64,000 bases of DNA from NCBI GenBank assembly GCA_963169695.1, contig CAUJDS010000082.1, positions 40,775 to 104,774 of the forward strand, written 5' to 3'. This stretch comes from Bdellovibrionota bacterium (lineage in GTDB: Bacteria > Bdellovibrionota > UBA1018 > CAUJDS01). Below, piece after piece: positions 33,374 to 42,684 of this stretch. A model generated the notes under the pieces. The model did no database searches and was not told the origin of the DNA. It worked only from the letters and a program-made list of their open reading frames with translations. The position numbers were made by a program, and so were the translations under genes. Within the stretch, counting starts at the first letter, position 1. Each line of letters starts with the position of its first letter.

Positions 33374-34519
33374 ATGAGTCGTATTAGGAATCACTTTTGG
33401 GTTCAAGCATTGGTACTCTTGCTCGTTTTGGGGTTGAGCGTCGCCATCGTACGAACTACCTATTTCAACGGACCTGATTTTCTAGTTTATTACCAATCAG
33501 CCCACTATTTTCTTCATGGGGCCGACGTCTACTCGACTCAACGCGATGGCATAATGGTCTTTAAATATCCGCCGTGGATTTTGACTCTTTTTTTACCAGT
33601 GGCTTTTTTTGGAAAGGAAACGGCGCTCCTGCTTTGGGGGGTGATCCAGGTTGTGGCATTGCTAGCCATACTGAAATCGTTAGCTCGGGCTGGAGTTCGG
33701 TTAGCAACATTAGGTTTTACGCTATTAGCATTTTACCCAATTGTTTTGAATCATGCACTTCTAGGTCAGATTGCCCTACCTATATTGGCTATGGCATTGC
33801 CTTGGAGTGGAGAAAGTCCCGGAAAGAAGGGGACAGGCTTTAGATTTTGGGCAGTGAGCACAGGACTTAGCGTAAAATTGCTGCCACTACTTCTCCTCAT
33901 TTCTTTGAAGTGGAAGAAGAAGTCCTTTTCCGCGAGTACAAAGGTTGCTTTGAGTTGGATCCTGCTTTCTACTCCGATCTTACTTGCTGGCGGTTGGTCA
34001 GTGCTTCAGCAATGGCGAGAAAGTGCCACTTCAGGAAGAATTGCGAAAGTCAGCCTAGAAGGGGTCCATGTTGCAGGTAGAGAATCCCAAGGCCTTCCTG
34101 CTTTGCTTTTTCGAGTATTTCATTGGGATCCCTATTCTATCCCTTTGGTGGTCGGTATTTGCATTCTATTGAGTGTGGCTGGGATTTGGACCTGGCGAAA
34201 GGTGGCCAGTCGCCAAAATGACAAGGTGATTTGGATGGGAGCCCTAGCACTACTTCCCATTTTTCAACCTCTTGCCGGATTTTATAGCTTTATTTTTGCC
34301 TTCCCATTGGCCTGCTCAGTGGTGAACGAAGAATGGCGGCGGCTTCATTGGAAGAGTGCTTCGAGATTTGCACTTGGAATCCTGGCAATTGCTCTTATTT
34401 GTTGGACAACTCAAAAGTCCCTTGGGTCAGCTTTGGGCGGCTGGTTGGAATTTATTTCAGTCAAATCATTTGGGGTACTTCTCTTAGCCTATCTGGCTGC
34501 ATCCAGGAGACCCGTTTGA
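33374..34519 (+). CDS. GT87-like membrane glycosyltransferase (DUF2029)
   Basis: An integral membrane protein of about 381 residues; ATG 33374 directly follows an in-frame GTG and is preferred. The N-terminal GPDFLVYYQSAHYFLHGADVYSTQRDG with the following FKYPPWILTLFLPVAF is the hallmark of polyprenol-phosphate-dependent GT87/DUF2029 mannosyltransferases: an acidic residue in the first periplasmic loop and the YPP motif. About nine to ten TM helices follow. It should add a sugar on the periplasmic side from a lipid-linked donor. No link to the CIS beyond adjacency is evident. Confidence 0.75.
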   Translation: MSRIRNHFWVQALVLLLVLGLSVAIVRTTYFNGPDFLVYYQSAHYFLHGADVYSTQRDGIMVFKYPPWILTLFLPVAFFGKETALLLWGVIQVVALLAILKSLARAGVRLATLGFTLLAFYPIVLNHALLGQIALPILAMALPWSGESPGKKGTGFRFWAVSTGLSVKLLPLLLLISLKWKKKSFSASTKVALSWILLSTPILLAGGWSVLQQWRESATSGRIAKVSLEGVHVAGRESQGLPALLFRVFHWDPYSIPLVVGICILLSVAGIWTWRKVASRQNDKVIWMGALALLPIFQPLAGFYSFIFAFPLACSVVNEEWRRLHWKSASRFALGILAIALICWTTQKSLGSALGGWLEFISVKSFGVLLLAYLAASRRPV

Positions 34520-34581
34520 CCTTATTGCAAAATTAGGGTTAAGTTAGGGCCTCTAATCTTTTAAGCGTGGGGACGTTGGGG

Positions 34582-36447
34582 ATGAAGATCTTGTTCAGCT
34601 TTTTTGGAATTCTTCTGTTTATTACGAGTGCTTATGCGCAGCCCATCGAAATGAGTGACGCATTTGAGAAAAGGCCTATCTGTCGCGCCGCATTTGAGTA
34701 CACACCTGAGTTGAGAAGACTAGGTACGGCCTTAACTGGTAGGCCGCAACGAGATACAGGCCCATACAACTCACTCTCTCGTGAGTATTCTGTAGTTATC
34801 GACTTGTTAGGACGAAGAGAGAATTCTGCACTGGCGGAGTGGCTCTTCGAAAAGGTGAGGGCATGGGAGGACGCAATTAAAGCAGCTCGCAAAGAAGGTA
34901 CCCCACCCACTAGTACGGAAAAGCGTCCGCCTAGGAGTACCAATTTTAATGAGTTTGAAGAGTTGTTTGATTCTGAAATTGCCTTCTTGAAGGTTCAGGC
35001 AGAAGAGTTGGCAAAAGACGCCAACTATCAAAAATTTATCGATCAATTGGAGGCTAGGCGTAAAAATCGCAAACCGGTCAGGACCAATCTGATTTCAATG
35101 TTGGAAACTGGGATGGCCCAAATTGAAGACGGAAAGATAAAGGAAAAAACGTTGGAGGGAGGTCAGATCAATCCCTTTGAGATCGGAAGAAAGCCGTTTG
35201 TTCAGCAATTCCATTTGAGGGGTTTGAAGCCCCTTTGGGAAAGTCTCACAGGTTATTACACTATACTTTGGTATTTTGTACGGTGGAACCTAAACCCTTG
35301 GTACTGGTTCCACTCAAAAAAAATCGAAATGCCCACTTTGCTTAAACTTCGTTCAGCAATGCTTAAAACAGGGGCACTTCGAGAGTATGTTGCGGACGCT
35401 GTTTTATTTAAGCTTTTTGCTGAAATGATTGATCCAGGCAATTACAGCGCGGTTAACAATGCTACTCGCGAGAGACTCGTAGAGAGAATGACAGGCAAAA
35501 TATCTCCCAAAGAGTTCAAGCGCGCTCGCACGGATCAGGCATTTGTGTGGGTCGGAATTCCATCTCGCATTATAGAAACGAAAAAGGACAAGTACGTTGA
35601 GCAGGAAGAAATTTTTGTATTCGCGGAAGTAGAAAGCATTATTGAAAAGACGATCGACGACCTGCGAAGGTTGTCGGGCACGGAATCGGGATCTATCGCC
35701 TCAAAAAAGTGGGAGCTTGCGTCCAACCGAGAGCAAATTGAACAAGACAAAAAGACAATTCAATTAAAAACGCAGGAAGCAAAGCAAGAGAAAGATAAAA
35801 TCAAGAAAAAGCAGCTATGGTCCGACATCGAAGTGCTCAGGATAGCCTTACAGGTTCGGCAAAAAAAGCTCAACCGGCTGTCCCGAGAATTGGTCGACTC
35901 GTATCATGACTTTGCTAAGGCTTATGAAAAAATAGAATTGTTTCAAAACATGCCAATTGGTCAAATTGAGGATGAGAAGTTTGTACCGATTGCTATCTCA
36001 GATGTCTTTTTATTGCCAAGCGCGAGCGTTGACCAATGGAAGTCCCTCTACTTCGAGGCCCTCAATGAGTCCTCTCATGCGCTTTTTCAGGAGGAATTGG
36101 TCCAGGGTCTCATGCCCTTTCTTGGATACAATCGACCCGAAATTCAAAGGCTGAAGCAGATAGCCGGCTCTCGCAAGGTTGCGGATACTCGGATAGGAAG
36201 AGAGCTTTCGCAGCTTCGATACGGCATTTTTAGAGCTTATCTCAATTCATCAATTGGAATGGTCGTTCGCCTACTTCAGGTTGGCGCACTTGGAGGTGCT
36301 TTGGCCTATACACCAGCAACTGTCAGGGCTCTAACAATGTACGTCTTAGATACGATAGGTATTCACGATGAAGTGGATAAGAACGATCCGAAACCAGGCA
36401 ACCCAACGGAACCCAAGGGCTCTGATGGATCTTCGACTCCAAAATAG
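34582..36447 (+). CDS. Large secreted protein with coiled coil and C-terminal hydrophobic helix, unknown function
   Basis: ATG 34582, with GGGG immediately upstream, is preferred over GTG 34567. The 621-residue product has a Sec signal peptide (MKILFSFFGILLFITSAYAQ). The body is helical, with a coiled coil rich in Lys, Glu and Gln around residues 390-455. One hydrophobic helix lies near 565-590 (MVVRLLQVGALGGALAY), followed by a short Pro/Asn/Asp-rich tail. No family is recognised. It could be a periplasmic protein anchored by its C-terminal helix. Expression with the GT87 gene is possible (62-bp gap). Confidence 0.55.
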   Translation: MKILFSFFGILLFITSAYAQPIEMSDAFEKRPICRAAFEYTPELRRLGTALTGRPQRDTGPYNSLSREYSVVIDLLGRRENSALAEWLFEKVRAWEDAIKAARKEGTPPTSTEKRPPRSTNFNEFEELFDSEIAFLKVQAEELAKDANYQKFIDQLEARRKNRKPVRTNLISMLETGMAQIEDGKIKEKTLEGGQINPFEIGRKPFVQQFHLRGLKPLWESLTGYYTILWYFVRWNLNPWYWFHSKKIEMPTLLKLRSAMLKTGALREYVADAVLFKLFAEMIDPGNYSAVNNATRERLVERMTGKISPKEFKRARTDQAFVWVGIPSRIIETKKDKYVEQEEIFVFAEVESIIEKTIDDLRRLSGTESGSIASKKWELASNREQIEQDKKTIQLKTQEAKQEKDKIKKKQLWSDIEVLRIALQVRQKKLNRLSRELVDSYHDFAKAYEKIELFQNMPIGQIEDEKFVPIAISDVFLLPSASVDQWKSLYFEALNESSHALFQEELVQGLMPFLGYNRPEIQRLKQIAGSRKVADTRIGRELSQLRYGIFRAYLNSSIGMVVRLLQVGALGGALAYTPATVRALTMYVLDTIGIHDEVDKNDPKPGNPTEPKGSDGSSTPK

Positions 36448-36507
36448 TTCTTGTAACTACCTCTTGATTCAGATGAAGGGGCATTGGTAAGGTGTCAACG
36501 AGGTTCC

Positions 36508-38511
36508 ATGCCTTCTTCATTTGACGCAATAGATGTCCTAGCTATCAATTCAATCCGAGTCCTCTCGATCGATGCGATCGAAAAGGCTAAGTCTGGTCAT
36601 CCAGGTCTGCCTATGGGAGCTGCTCCTATGGCTTACGTACTGTGGAGAAGTTTTCTTCAGGTGGATCCAAGTTTACCTTCGTGGCCAAACCGGGATCGCT
36701 TCGTGCTATCGCCGGGACATGGAAGCATGCTTCTCTACAGTCTTCTGCATCTGTCGGGTTATGCGCTCAGCCTTGATGACTTGAAAGCCTTTCGACAGAT
36801 CGGCAGCCTGACGCCCGGGCATCCGGAATTTGGACTAACCCCAGGAGTCGAAGCAACCACTGGACCTCTGGGCCAGGGCGCCGCCAATGCGGTAGGAATG
36901 GCCATAGCAGAGCGCTACTTAAGCCGGTATTTTAATCGACCCGACGCTGAAATCGTCAATCATCACACTTACGCCTTGGTCTCAGATGGAGACCTCATGG
37001 AAGGTGTCGCGCAAGAAGCAGCATCACTTGCTGGACAGATGAAATTAGGAAAACTGACTTACCTCTACGACTCCAACGACATCACACTGGATGGCCCAAC
37101 TAGCCTTGCATTTTCTGTGGAGGACGTAAGCAAACGTTTTGAGTCTTACGGCTGGCACACGATACGAGTGGAAAGCGGGAATACAGACCTGAATGCTATC
37201 CACGACGCCCTTCAAACCGCAAGGTCCATAAAGGACCGTCCAAGCTTGATCCTAGTAAAAACGACAATCGGATATGGCTCGCCCAATAAGGCTGGAAAAT
37301 CTGATGCACACGGATCGCCATTGGGTCCGGAAGAAGCGAAACTTGCAAAGGCACAACTGAATTGGACCGAGAAAGAGCCTTTTTCGGTACCCAGTGCCGT
37401 AAAGCCAAAGTTCCAAGTCATTCAAGACAGAGGTACAGAGCTAAGAAATGCCTGGGAACAAACCTTGAAACGTTACCGATCAAATTATCCGGAGCTCGCT
37501 GTTCAGTGGGATCTTTGTCAAAGTGGTAAACTTCCGGAAGGTTGGTTACCTGATTTGAATGAGCTATCCGCACCGAATTCCATGGCAACACGCAAAGCAT
37601 CTGGAATTGCGTTGAATGCGATCGCTGATCGAGTTCCATGGCTCCTAGGGGGCGATGCTGACCTTTCAGTCTCTACAAATACCGCGCTGAAAAACAAGGG
37701 TTCGTTTGACGGAACTACTGGCCAGGGACGTAATATTCATTACGGAGTTCGAGAACATGCCATGGGTGCTATAGCCAATGGGATTGCCTACCACGGGGGA
37801 CTTCGAACCTTTACGGCCACTTTTTTCTGTTTCTCGGACTATATGAAGCCATCCATTCGGTTGGCCGCTATGAATCATCTACCGGTAACTTTTGTTTTCA
37901 CTCACGATTCCATTGGGGTTGGAGAAGATGGTCCAACTCATCAACCCGTAGAACACCTCGCCGCACTGAGAGCCATGCCAAATCTTATCGTAGCCCGTCC
38001 TGCAGACTCACGCGAGACTGGATTTTTTTGGGAACTTGCAGTGGAAAGTCAAAAAACTCCAGTCACCTTAGTTTTGAGTCGTCAGAATCTTCCACTGATC
38101 CAAGGCAGCTCAAAGGATTGCCTCAGAGGTGGATACATTGTGAGTCGAGAGCAATCGAAACCTCAAATAGTGCTTCTGGCAACAGGTTCCGAGGTTGCAC
38201 TGGCCCTTGAAGTCAAAAAGCTACTTCAATCGAAAAATTTGGATGTACGTGTCGTATCGATGCCAAGCTGGGGACTATTTAGACAACAAAGTGAATCCTA
38301 TAGAAGCTCGATATTGGGACCATCCTCGTGTTTTCGGACCTCCATTGAGGCCGCCAGTCCGATGGGGTGGAAAGAATGGGTCGGAGAGCAAGGAATCGTA
38401 ATCGGAATCGAGCAGTATGGCTATTCCGCACCGGCGGATGAGGTCTATAAGAAGTTGGGACTAGCCCCTGCTGCGATTGTAGACAAGATTCTGAAGAGCT
38501 TTCCTGGTTAG
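36508..38511 (+). CDS. tkt: Transketolase
   Basis: The frame is open from TTG 36484, but ATG 36508, preceded by CGAGG, gives the normal family start [35 protein letters not shown]. The 667-residue product shows [15 protein letters not shown], the thiamine diphosphate motif SDGDLMEG...YDSND, GATGPLGQG-like [12 protein letters not shown], the His-bearing [24 protein letters not shown] and the C-terminal domain. It transfers two-carbon units in the non-oxidative pentose phosphate pathway. Confidence 0.95.
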   Translation: MPSSFDAIDVLAINSIRVLSIDAIEKAKSGHPGLPMGAAPMAYVLWRSFLQVDPSLPSWPNRDRFVLSPGHGSMLLYSLLHLSGYALSLDDLKAFRQIGSLTPGHPEFGLTPGVEATTGPLGQGAANAVGMAIAERYLSRYFNRPDAEIVNHHTYALVSDGDLMEGVAQEAASLAGQMKLGKLTYLYDSNDITLDGPTSLAFSVEDVSKRFESYGWHTIRVESGNTDLNAIHDALQTARSIKDRPSLILVKTTIGYGSPNKAGKSDAHGSPLGPEEAKLAKAQLNWTEKEPFSVPSAVKPKFQVIQDRGTELRNAWEQTLKRYRSNYPELAVQWDLCQSGKLPEGWLPDLNELSAPNSMATRKASGIALNAIADRVPWLLGGDADLSVSTNTALKNKGSFDGTTGQGRNIHYGVREHAMGAIANGIAYHGGLRTFTATFFCFSDYMKPSIRLAAMNHLPVTFVFTHDSIGVGEDGPTHQPVEHLAALRAMPNLIVARPADSRETGFFWELAVESQKTPVTLVLSRQNLPLIQGSSKDCLRGGYIVSREQSKPQIVLLATGSEVALALEVKKLLQSKNLDVRVVSMPSWGLFRQQSESYRSSILGPSSCFRTSIEAASPMGWKEWVGEQGIVIGIEQYGYSAPADEVYKKLGLAPAAIVDKILKSFPG

Positions 38512-38652
38512 TCAGTTGACCAGAGTCTAGACAGAATGATCTTCAAAATTTCACTTTAATTGAGTCAGTTTACTCCATTTATTCCTCGTTCAACTAACCA
38601 ATATTCAAACGAAAAAGGCCGCAATTCATTTGAGTTTCTGCCTTATCTAGTT

Positions 38653-38670
38653 TTGGCACGGCGCGTGTAT
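38653..38670 (+). promoter_or_regulatory. Possible sigma-54-type promoter upstream of the lipoprotein gene
   Basis: TTGGCACG-GCGC-GTGTAT lies about 60 bp upstream of the lipoprotein start. The first eight bases match the -24 element exactly. The -12 half GTGTAT differs from TTGCAT at two places, including the usually invariant C of the GC pair, so activity is uncertain. Confidence 0.35.
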
Positions 38671-38730
38671 TCCATTCTATGGAGAAGGCCCTGATACCCG
38701 AATGAAGTACGTTTGCAGGAGTGATGAAAG

Positions 38731-39438
38731 ATGAACTTGAAGGACTTTGGAAAAGTAGTTTTTGTAGGACTGACATTGGTCGCTTGCGGCAGTTCTGATC
38801 CGGTTGCTTTGAATCAGCCATTCGGCAACAACAACAATGGAGGAAATGGTACCTCTACCTTTCAACAGTCGTGCATCAGCACCAATGGAGAATGGGTGTC
38901 AACACCAAGTGGAGATCAGTGCCACTGGACGCATTACCTCTTAGCTCCGCGACTCAATAACTTCTTTTACTCGTACTACCACTGGAGTGTTGATACTTTG
39001 CCGCGCCTCACCCCGGCGGGCAACACCTCACCCGATATCGTTACGGACCTTTTTTCTGCGCAGCCTATACAGTTAGCTCAAAATGACCGCATTCAATGGA
39101 GAGCGTACTCGGGATACTGGGGCCGAGCCAACTCTGGACTGAGCTGCGAAGACAAAGTGACGCTAAGCGGAGTTGATAAAAATGGTGTCCACGTAAGCAA
39201 CGGAACCCTATCGAACGGTAGTCCTGCTCCACAAGGGCTCTTAGGAAGAGTAGGTAGCGAGACTTTTGCGATGGGTTACTCCTCCGACTATGAAGTACAA
39301 GGAACAGGCGGTACTTTTAGGATGGGATTCAATGCTCCCAGTGCATCGTATGATCGATGTTGGTATGTTCAGCCTCAAATTTTGGTTCTCTTGCATTGCG
39401 AGAATTCAAATCGAGAATCTATTTCGTGCCCGTTGTAA
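38731..39438 (+). CDS. Secreted lipoprotein of unknown function
   Basis: A 235-residue lipoprotein: VVFVGLTLVACGSSD is a lipobox with Gly-Ser after the Cys. An Asn/Gly-rich linker leads to a beta-rich, Cys-containing domain (SYYHWSVDTL, IQWRAYSGYWGR, PQGLLGRVGSETFAMGY, GTGGTFRMGFNAP). The last two motifs recall galactose-binding-like/LecA-type beta-sandwiches (GxLxARIG...GxLxLGxND), only as a resemblance. It has its own transcription unit, with GGAG about 10 nt upstream of the start and a terminator just downstream. Confidence 0.65.
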   Translation: MNLKDFGKVVFVGLTLVACGSSDPVALNQPFGNNNNGGNGTSTFQQSCISTNGEWVSTPSGDQCHWTHYLLAPRLNNFFYSYYHWSVDTLPRLTPAGNTSPDIVTDLFSAQPIQLAQNDRIQWRAYSGYWGRANSGLSCEDKVTLSGVDKNGVHVSNGTLSNGSPAPQGLLGRVGSETFAMGYSSDYEVQGTGGTFRMGFNAPSASYDRCWYVQPQILVLLHCENSNRESISCPL

Positions 39439-39452
39439 AAAAAAGATCGGAT

Positions 39453-39491
39453 GTTTCGGGTTTCGTCAACCCCTAGAAACTATTTTTTTTT
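39453..39491 (+). terminator. Intrinsic terminator after the lipoprotein gene
   Basis: Outer arms GTTTC (39453-39457) and GAAAC (39476-39480) and inner arms GGGTT and AACCC (loop TCGTC) form a hairpin with a CTA bulge, followed by TATTTTTTTTT at 39481-39491. Confidence 0.75.
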
Positions 39492-39509
39492 CGCAAGCAA
39501 TTCTGTAGT

Positions 39510-39538
39510 TGATTCCACGCATAATCGATGTAACATCG
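39510..39538 (+). promoter_or_regulatory. Possible promoter with overlapping dyad for the Lys/Arg-rich peptide gene
   Basis: TTGATT and TAACAT about 16 nt apart form plausible -35 and -10 boxes. The -10 box lies inside the inverted repeat CGATG-TAA-CATCG (39526-39538), a candidate operator. The gap to the start codon is about 75 nt. The assignment rests on box matches only. Confidence 0.35.
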
Positions 39539-39611
39539 TGATTGTAAGTGATAAACAGTAGGAGCTGAATACTGCTACTGTGAAAGGCTTTTATTCTAGG
39601 AGGATAAAGCG

Positions 39612-39677
39612 ATGGCAAAGAGAAAAAAGAAAGCTGCTAAAAAAGTTAAGAAGACAACAAAGAAAAAGAGAAAATAG
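39612..39677 (+). CDS. 21-residue Lys/Arg-rich peptide
   Basis: A very short frame preceded by a perfect AGGAGG (39598-39603) 8 nt before ATG. The product starts MAKRKKKAAKK and ends KKKRK: of 21 residues, about 14 are Lys or Arg, the rest Ala, Thr and Val. This resembles the tails of histone H1-like bacterial proteins and a few basic ribosome-associated peptides. A strong Shine-Dalgarno sequence, a promoter candidate upstream and a good terminator downstream make it a likely real gene. Nucleic-acid binding is inferred from charge. A small regulatory RNA that also encodes the peptide is an alternative. Confidence 0.65.
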   Translation: MAKRKKKAAKKVKKTTKKKRK

Positions 39678-39701
39678 ATTTCTCACTTCTTGATTTTAAA
39701 G

Positions 39702-39740
39702 ACGGCCCGGTAGAGCTTCGGCTCTCCGGGCCGTTTCTTT
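39702..39740. terminator. Strong bidirectional terminator between the peptide gene and pyrD
   Basis: Arms ACGGCCCGG-T-AGAGC (39702-39716) and GCTCT-CCGGGCCGT (39721-39734) close on the stable UUCG tetraloop, with one bulged T. TTCTTT follows on the plus strand and a moderate T-rich stretch on the minus strand. It serves two convergent units. Confidence 0.9.
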
Positions 39741-40764
39741 ATGTGCGGTGTCGCTTCAGAAATTGCACGATACGACTTGGAAATTCTGGTCCTTGATAAA
39801 CCCATCCTGAGTAAATTTGCAGCAGATTTGCCCCATTTTCTAAACGATTCAACGCATCTTCCTCACTCAGAATTCCACCCACCGAAATAATCTCAAGCGA
39901 AGTAAGAGAACGTGCGAGCTTCAAGCTGCGCTCGGAAGCTTCTTTTAATTTTCCTCCGCTCCATCCTCCAAGGTACTCCTCCGGATGACTAGGATCTAAT
40001 GGACCCCGCCAGGTATTGGTAAGGATGACACCACCCACTTTGCGTAACTTCAGATTGGAAAGGAGTTCTTTCAGTTCCTCGGAACCCAACTCGGGCGCGA
40101 ATTTTATAAGAATTGGCGGTCTTTTTGATGCAGAGCAAAGTGAATTTTCTACTTCATCGAGAATGGAATTCAAATGAATCTGAGACTGCATCTCTCTCAA
40201 TCCGGCTGTATTGGGCGAACTAACATTGATGACCAGGTAGTCCGAAACTTCGGCAAAACGCTTAGCTAAAATCCCATACTCGGAAGGGGTTTTCTCCACC
40301 GAAGTATCGCGATTCTTTCCAAGGTTAACTCCGATTCGAAAGTCGTCTTGCTGCGATTCACGGTATTCTACAAGATTACGCAGGACAACATCGGCACCTG
40401 CACTGTTGAACCCAATTCGATTCCAGAGGCTTTGGGTTTCTGGATCCCGAACAAGTCGGGGCTTTGGATTCCCCTCCTGAGGTTTCAAGGTAATCGTACC
40501 TACTTCGCAATAGCCAAAGCCTAATTTGGCCCATTGTTTAATGTATTCCGCATTCTTGTCGAAACCAGCAGCCAGTCCAAGGGGATTCCGAAAGGTAATC
40601 CCCAAAGCTGGTACTTTCATTTCATTGTCACTCTGATTAGGTAGGCACCCAAGCCAGTCTAAAATCTTGGTACCTTTGCATGCAATCTGATGAGCTTTTT
40701 CGGGATCCAATACAAATAGACCAGCACGGAGCAGTGGCCAAAGGGTATCAAGTGGCATTTTCAT
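39739..40764 (-). CDS. pyrD: Dihydroorotate dehydrogenase, class 2 (quinone)
   Basis: A 341-residue protein oxidising dihydroorotate to orotate in pyrimidine synthesis with a membrane quinone. LGITFRNPLGLAAGFDKNAE, FGYCEVGTITLKPQEGNPKPR, NRIGFNSAG and VNVSSPNTAGLREMQ (catalytic Ser) are class-2 motifs, and GGVILTNTW and GGILSEEDALNRLENGANLLQIYSGWVYQGP bind FMN. The N-terminal helix pair (residues 1-40) serves membrane contact. The start overlaps the upstream rsgA by 17 bp. Confidence 0.95.
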   Translation of the reverse strand: MKMPLDTLWPLLRAGLFVLDPEKAHQIACKGTKILDWLGCLPNQSDNEMKVPALGITFRNPLGLAAGFDKNAEYIKQWAKLGFGYCEVGTITLKPQEGNPKPRLVRDPETQSLWNRIGFNSAGADVVLRNLVEYRESQQDDFRIGVNLGKNRDTSVEKTPSEYGILAKRFAEVSDYLVINVSSPNTAGLREMQSQIHLNSILDEVENSLCSASKRPPILIKFAPELGSEELKELLSNLKLRKVGGVILTNTWRGPLDPSHPEEYLGGWSGGKLKEASERSLKLARSLTSLEIISVGGILSEEDALNRLENGANLLQIYSGWVYQGPEFPSRIVQFLKRHRT

Positions 40765-41785
40765 TCTGAATTCGCCTCAGAGATAGGTAAATTTTTCGAT
40801 AACTTGGATAGCGAACTAGCCGCTCAGCATCACAAACGACACCTTCAATGTGTTTACACCCATTTTGAGTACATGGGAGGTCTCGAAATTCGGTGAAGTA
40901 GTTACCCAAATCCTCTAAAGCCACAACAGGATCAAATTCCCTTACCCCGGGAGTGTCTATTGCAAAAGCATCTCTTTTTCTATCGATGAGATAAAGTTGC
41001 GAGGTCGTTGTGGTGTGTTTTCCTTTTTGAGTGGAACTGCTGACTGCACCAACCCTTCCTATGCTTTCACCTAGCAGTTTGCGCAAAAGAGAGGTTTTTC
41101 CGGCTCCAGACAAGCCGACAACAGCGGTTTTCTTTTTCCAAACCGCTTCCTTCAATTCAACAAGTCCCTGCCCGGTTAAAACACTAACTTCAAAGACCTT
41201 CAAGGCACTATTTTGATAGAAGTTCCACTCGGGCAACTCGTTGTTGAATGCAGAATGCAGGTCCATTTTATTAATGCAGAGGAGGATCTCTAGACCCTCC
41301 GAAAGACAGGCCGCGAGGACTCGATCGACAAAGACAGAATTGAAGTCCGGCTCTTTGGCAGAAGTCACTAGGAGAACCTGGTCGATGTTACAGGCCATGA
41401 CATGGGCACTATGCCCATCCTTACCAGGTGCATAGCGACTCAATCGCTTGCCCCTGTCCGTTCTCCCAGTGAGGGTTCTTTGCACCCCGATACCTTCTAC
41501 TCGAACTCGATCTCCAGCTGAAACCGGAGTGCGATCTTTTAAAGGCACAGGTTGAGCAAGCAGAGCCTTAAGCCATGACCGCTTATAGCTGCATTGAACC
41601 TCTTCTGAGGTTTCATCGAGGTAAGACATCACTCCATCAGAAAAAACTCGACTCACGACGGCATTGGAGTCCTGGTCCGCAATGGGAGTATAGACAGGCA
41701 CACTCTTTTTTCGACCAGCCGATTTCTTTGGAGGGCGGGAACGCTCTCGGTTCTTAAAAGCGCGCCAAGATCCCGAAAAAGACAT
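40748..41785 (-). CDS. rsgA: Ribosome small subunit-dependent GTPase A
   Basis: A 345-residue circularly permuted GTPase helping 30S ribosome maturation. After a basic N-terminus and an OB-fold (about 60-125), GTPase motifs appear in permuted order: NKMDL (G4), GLSGAGKTSLLRKLLG (G1), DTPGVREF (G3). The zinc motif CTQNGCKHIEGVVC lies near the C-terminus. The 17-bp overlap with pyrD suggests co-expression. Confidence 0.95.
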   Translation of the reverse strand: MSFSGSWRAFKNRERSRPPKKSAGRKKSVPVYTPIADQDSNAVVSRVFSDGVMSYLDETSEEVQCSYKRSWLKALLAQPVPLKDRTPVSAGDRVRVEGIGVQRTLTGRTDRGKRLSRYAPGKDGHSAHVMACNIDQVLLVTSAKEPDFNSVFVDRVLAACLSEGLEILLCINKMDLHSAFNNELPEWNFYQNSALKVFEVSVLTGQGLVELKEAVWKKKTAVVGLSGAGKTSLLRKLLGESIGRVGAVSSSTQKGKHTTTTSQLYLIDRKRDAFAIDTPGVREFDPVVALEDLGNYFTEFRDLPCTQNGCKHIEGVVCDAERLVRYPSYRKIYLSLRRIQNENAT

Positions 41786-41847
41786 GAGGGCTCCTTAATC
41801 AAGTGATTATCTCACAAAGACACTATGTGCTAGCATGCATCATAGTT

Positions 41848-42684
41848 ATGCAATCTGTTCAAGAAAAAGCCTTGGTTCTCAAAACACAACGATACGATGA
41901 CCGCAGCATTATTGTAACCCTCCTTACCCCAACCTTTGGGCGTGTAACAGCCATTGCCCCAAATGGAATCCAGTCCAAGCGATTTGGAGCCAGTCTTCAA
42001 ATTTTTAATGAAATTCAGGCCGAAATCTCTCGCCCGAAAACAGGAACCCTCTGGAGGCTTCTTCAAAGTCATAGCCTAACAGACTATACGCTCACCTTTT
42101 TGGATTATAGGAAGCTAGTCTACGGTAGTTTTGGGAATGAACTCACCGCTAGGATAACACCCCAGGAAGAGCCTTCCCTAAGTCATTACCAGCTTCACGA
42201 GGCTTTTATTCGGAGCCTTTCAGAAGCAATAAACAATGAAGAGTCATTGGATTTGCTGAATCAGTTTCTATTGGGGTGCTTGCGTCTCCTCGGCCTAACC
42301 CCACAAACGAAAGCCTGCTGGGTAAGTAAGAGGCCTCTCCATCACCTTCAAGAGGGGGAACGTGTTTGGGCACGCCTCTCCGACGCGGCTTGGTGCTTTG
42401 AGAAGCACCGTTCGGAATTTCAGTTGGGAGGCGAAGCGCTCTATTCGATCGATGGAAAAACGTTGCTCAAATTTTATGCAAGCACGAATGACTTAGCCGC
42501 AGAGAAGTTCCAGATAGTACCTTTTGAGGAGCGCGATCAAGCGAGTATTTTATCGTATTTAGTAGGACTCTTTCAATACCACGTTCCAGGCCTTGATCGA
42601 CTCCCTATTAAGAGTCTTGAGAGTCTTCTGAAACTATCCAATGAGCAATATCCAGTAGGCCATCCCCAACAAAATCCGCTTTAG
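41848..42684 (+). CDS. recO: DNA repair protein RecO
   Basis: ATG 41848 is preferred over TTG 41803 because the family start is right after it (QSVQEKALVLKTQRYDDRSIIVTLLT). The 278-residue product has the OB-fold with GRVTAIAPNGIQSKRFGASLQIF, then a helical domain with LLNQFLLGCLRLLGLTP. It loads RecA with RecF and RecR during recombination repair. The zinc-binding Cys cluster of some RecO proteins is not obvious. The last 77 bp overlap the convergent gmhB gene. Confidence 0.85.
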   Translation: MQSVQEKALVLKTQRYDDRSIIVTLLTPTFGRVTAIAPNGIQSKRFGASLQIFNEIQAEISRPKTGTLWRLLQSHSLTDYTLTFLDYRKLVYGSFGNELTARITPQEEPSLSHYQLHEAFIRSLSEAINNEESLDLLNQFLLGCLRLLGLTPQTKACWVSKRPLHHLQEGERVWARLSDAAWCFEKHRSEFQLGGEALYSIDGKTLLKFYASTNDLAAEKFQIVPFEERDQASILSYLVGLFQYHVPGLDRLPIKSLESLLKLSNEQYPVGHPQQNPL

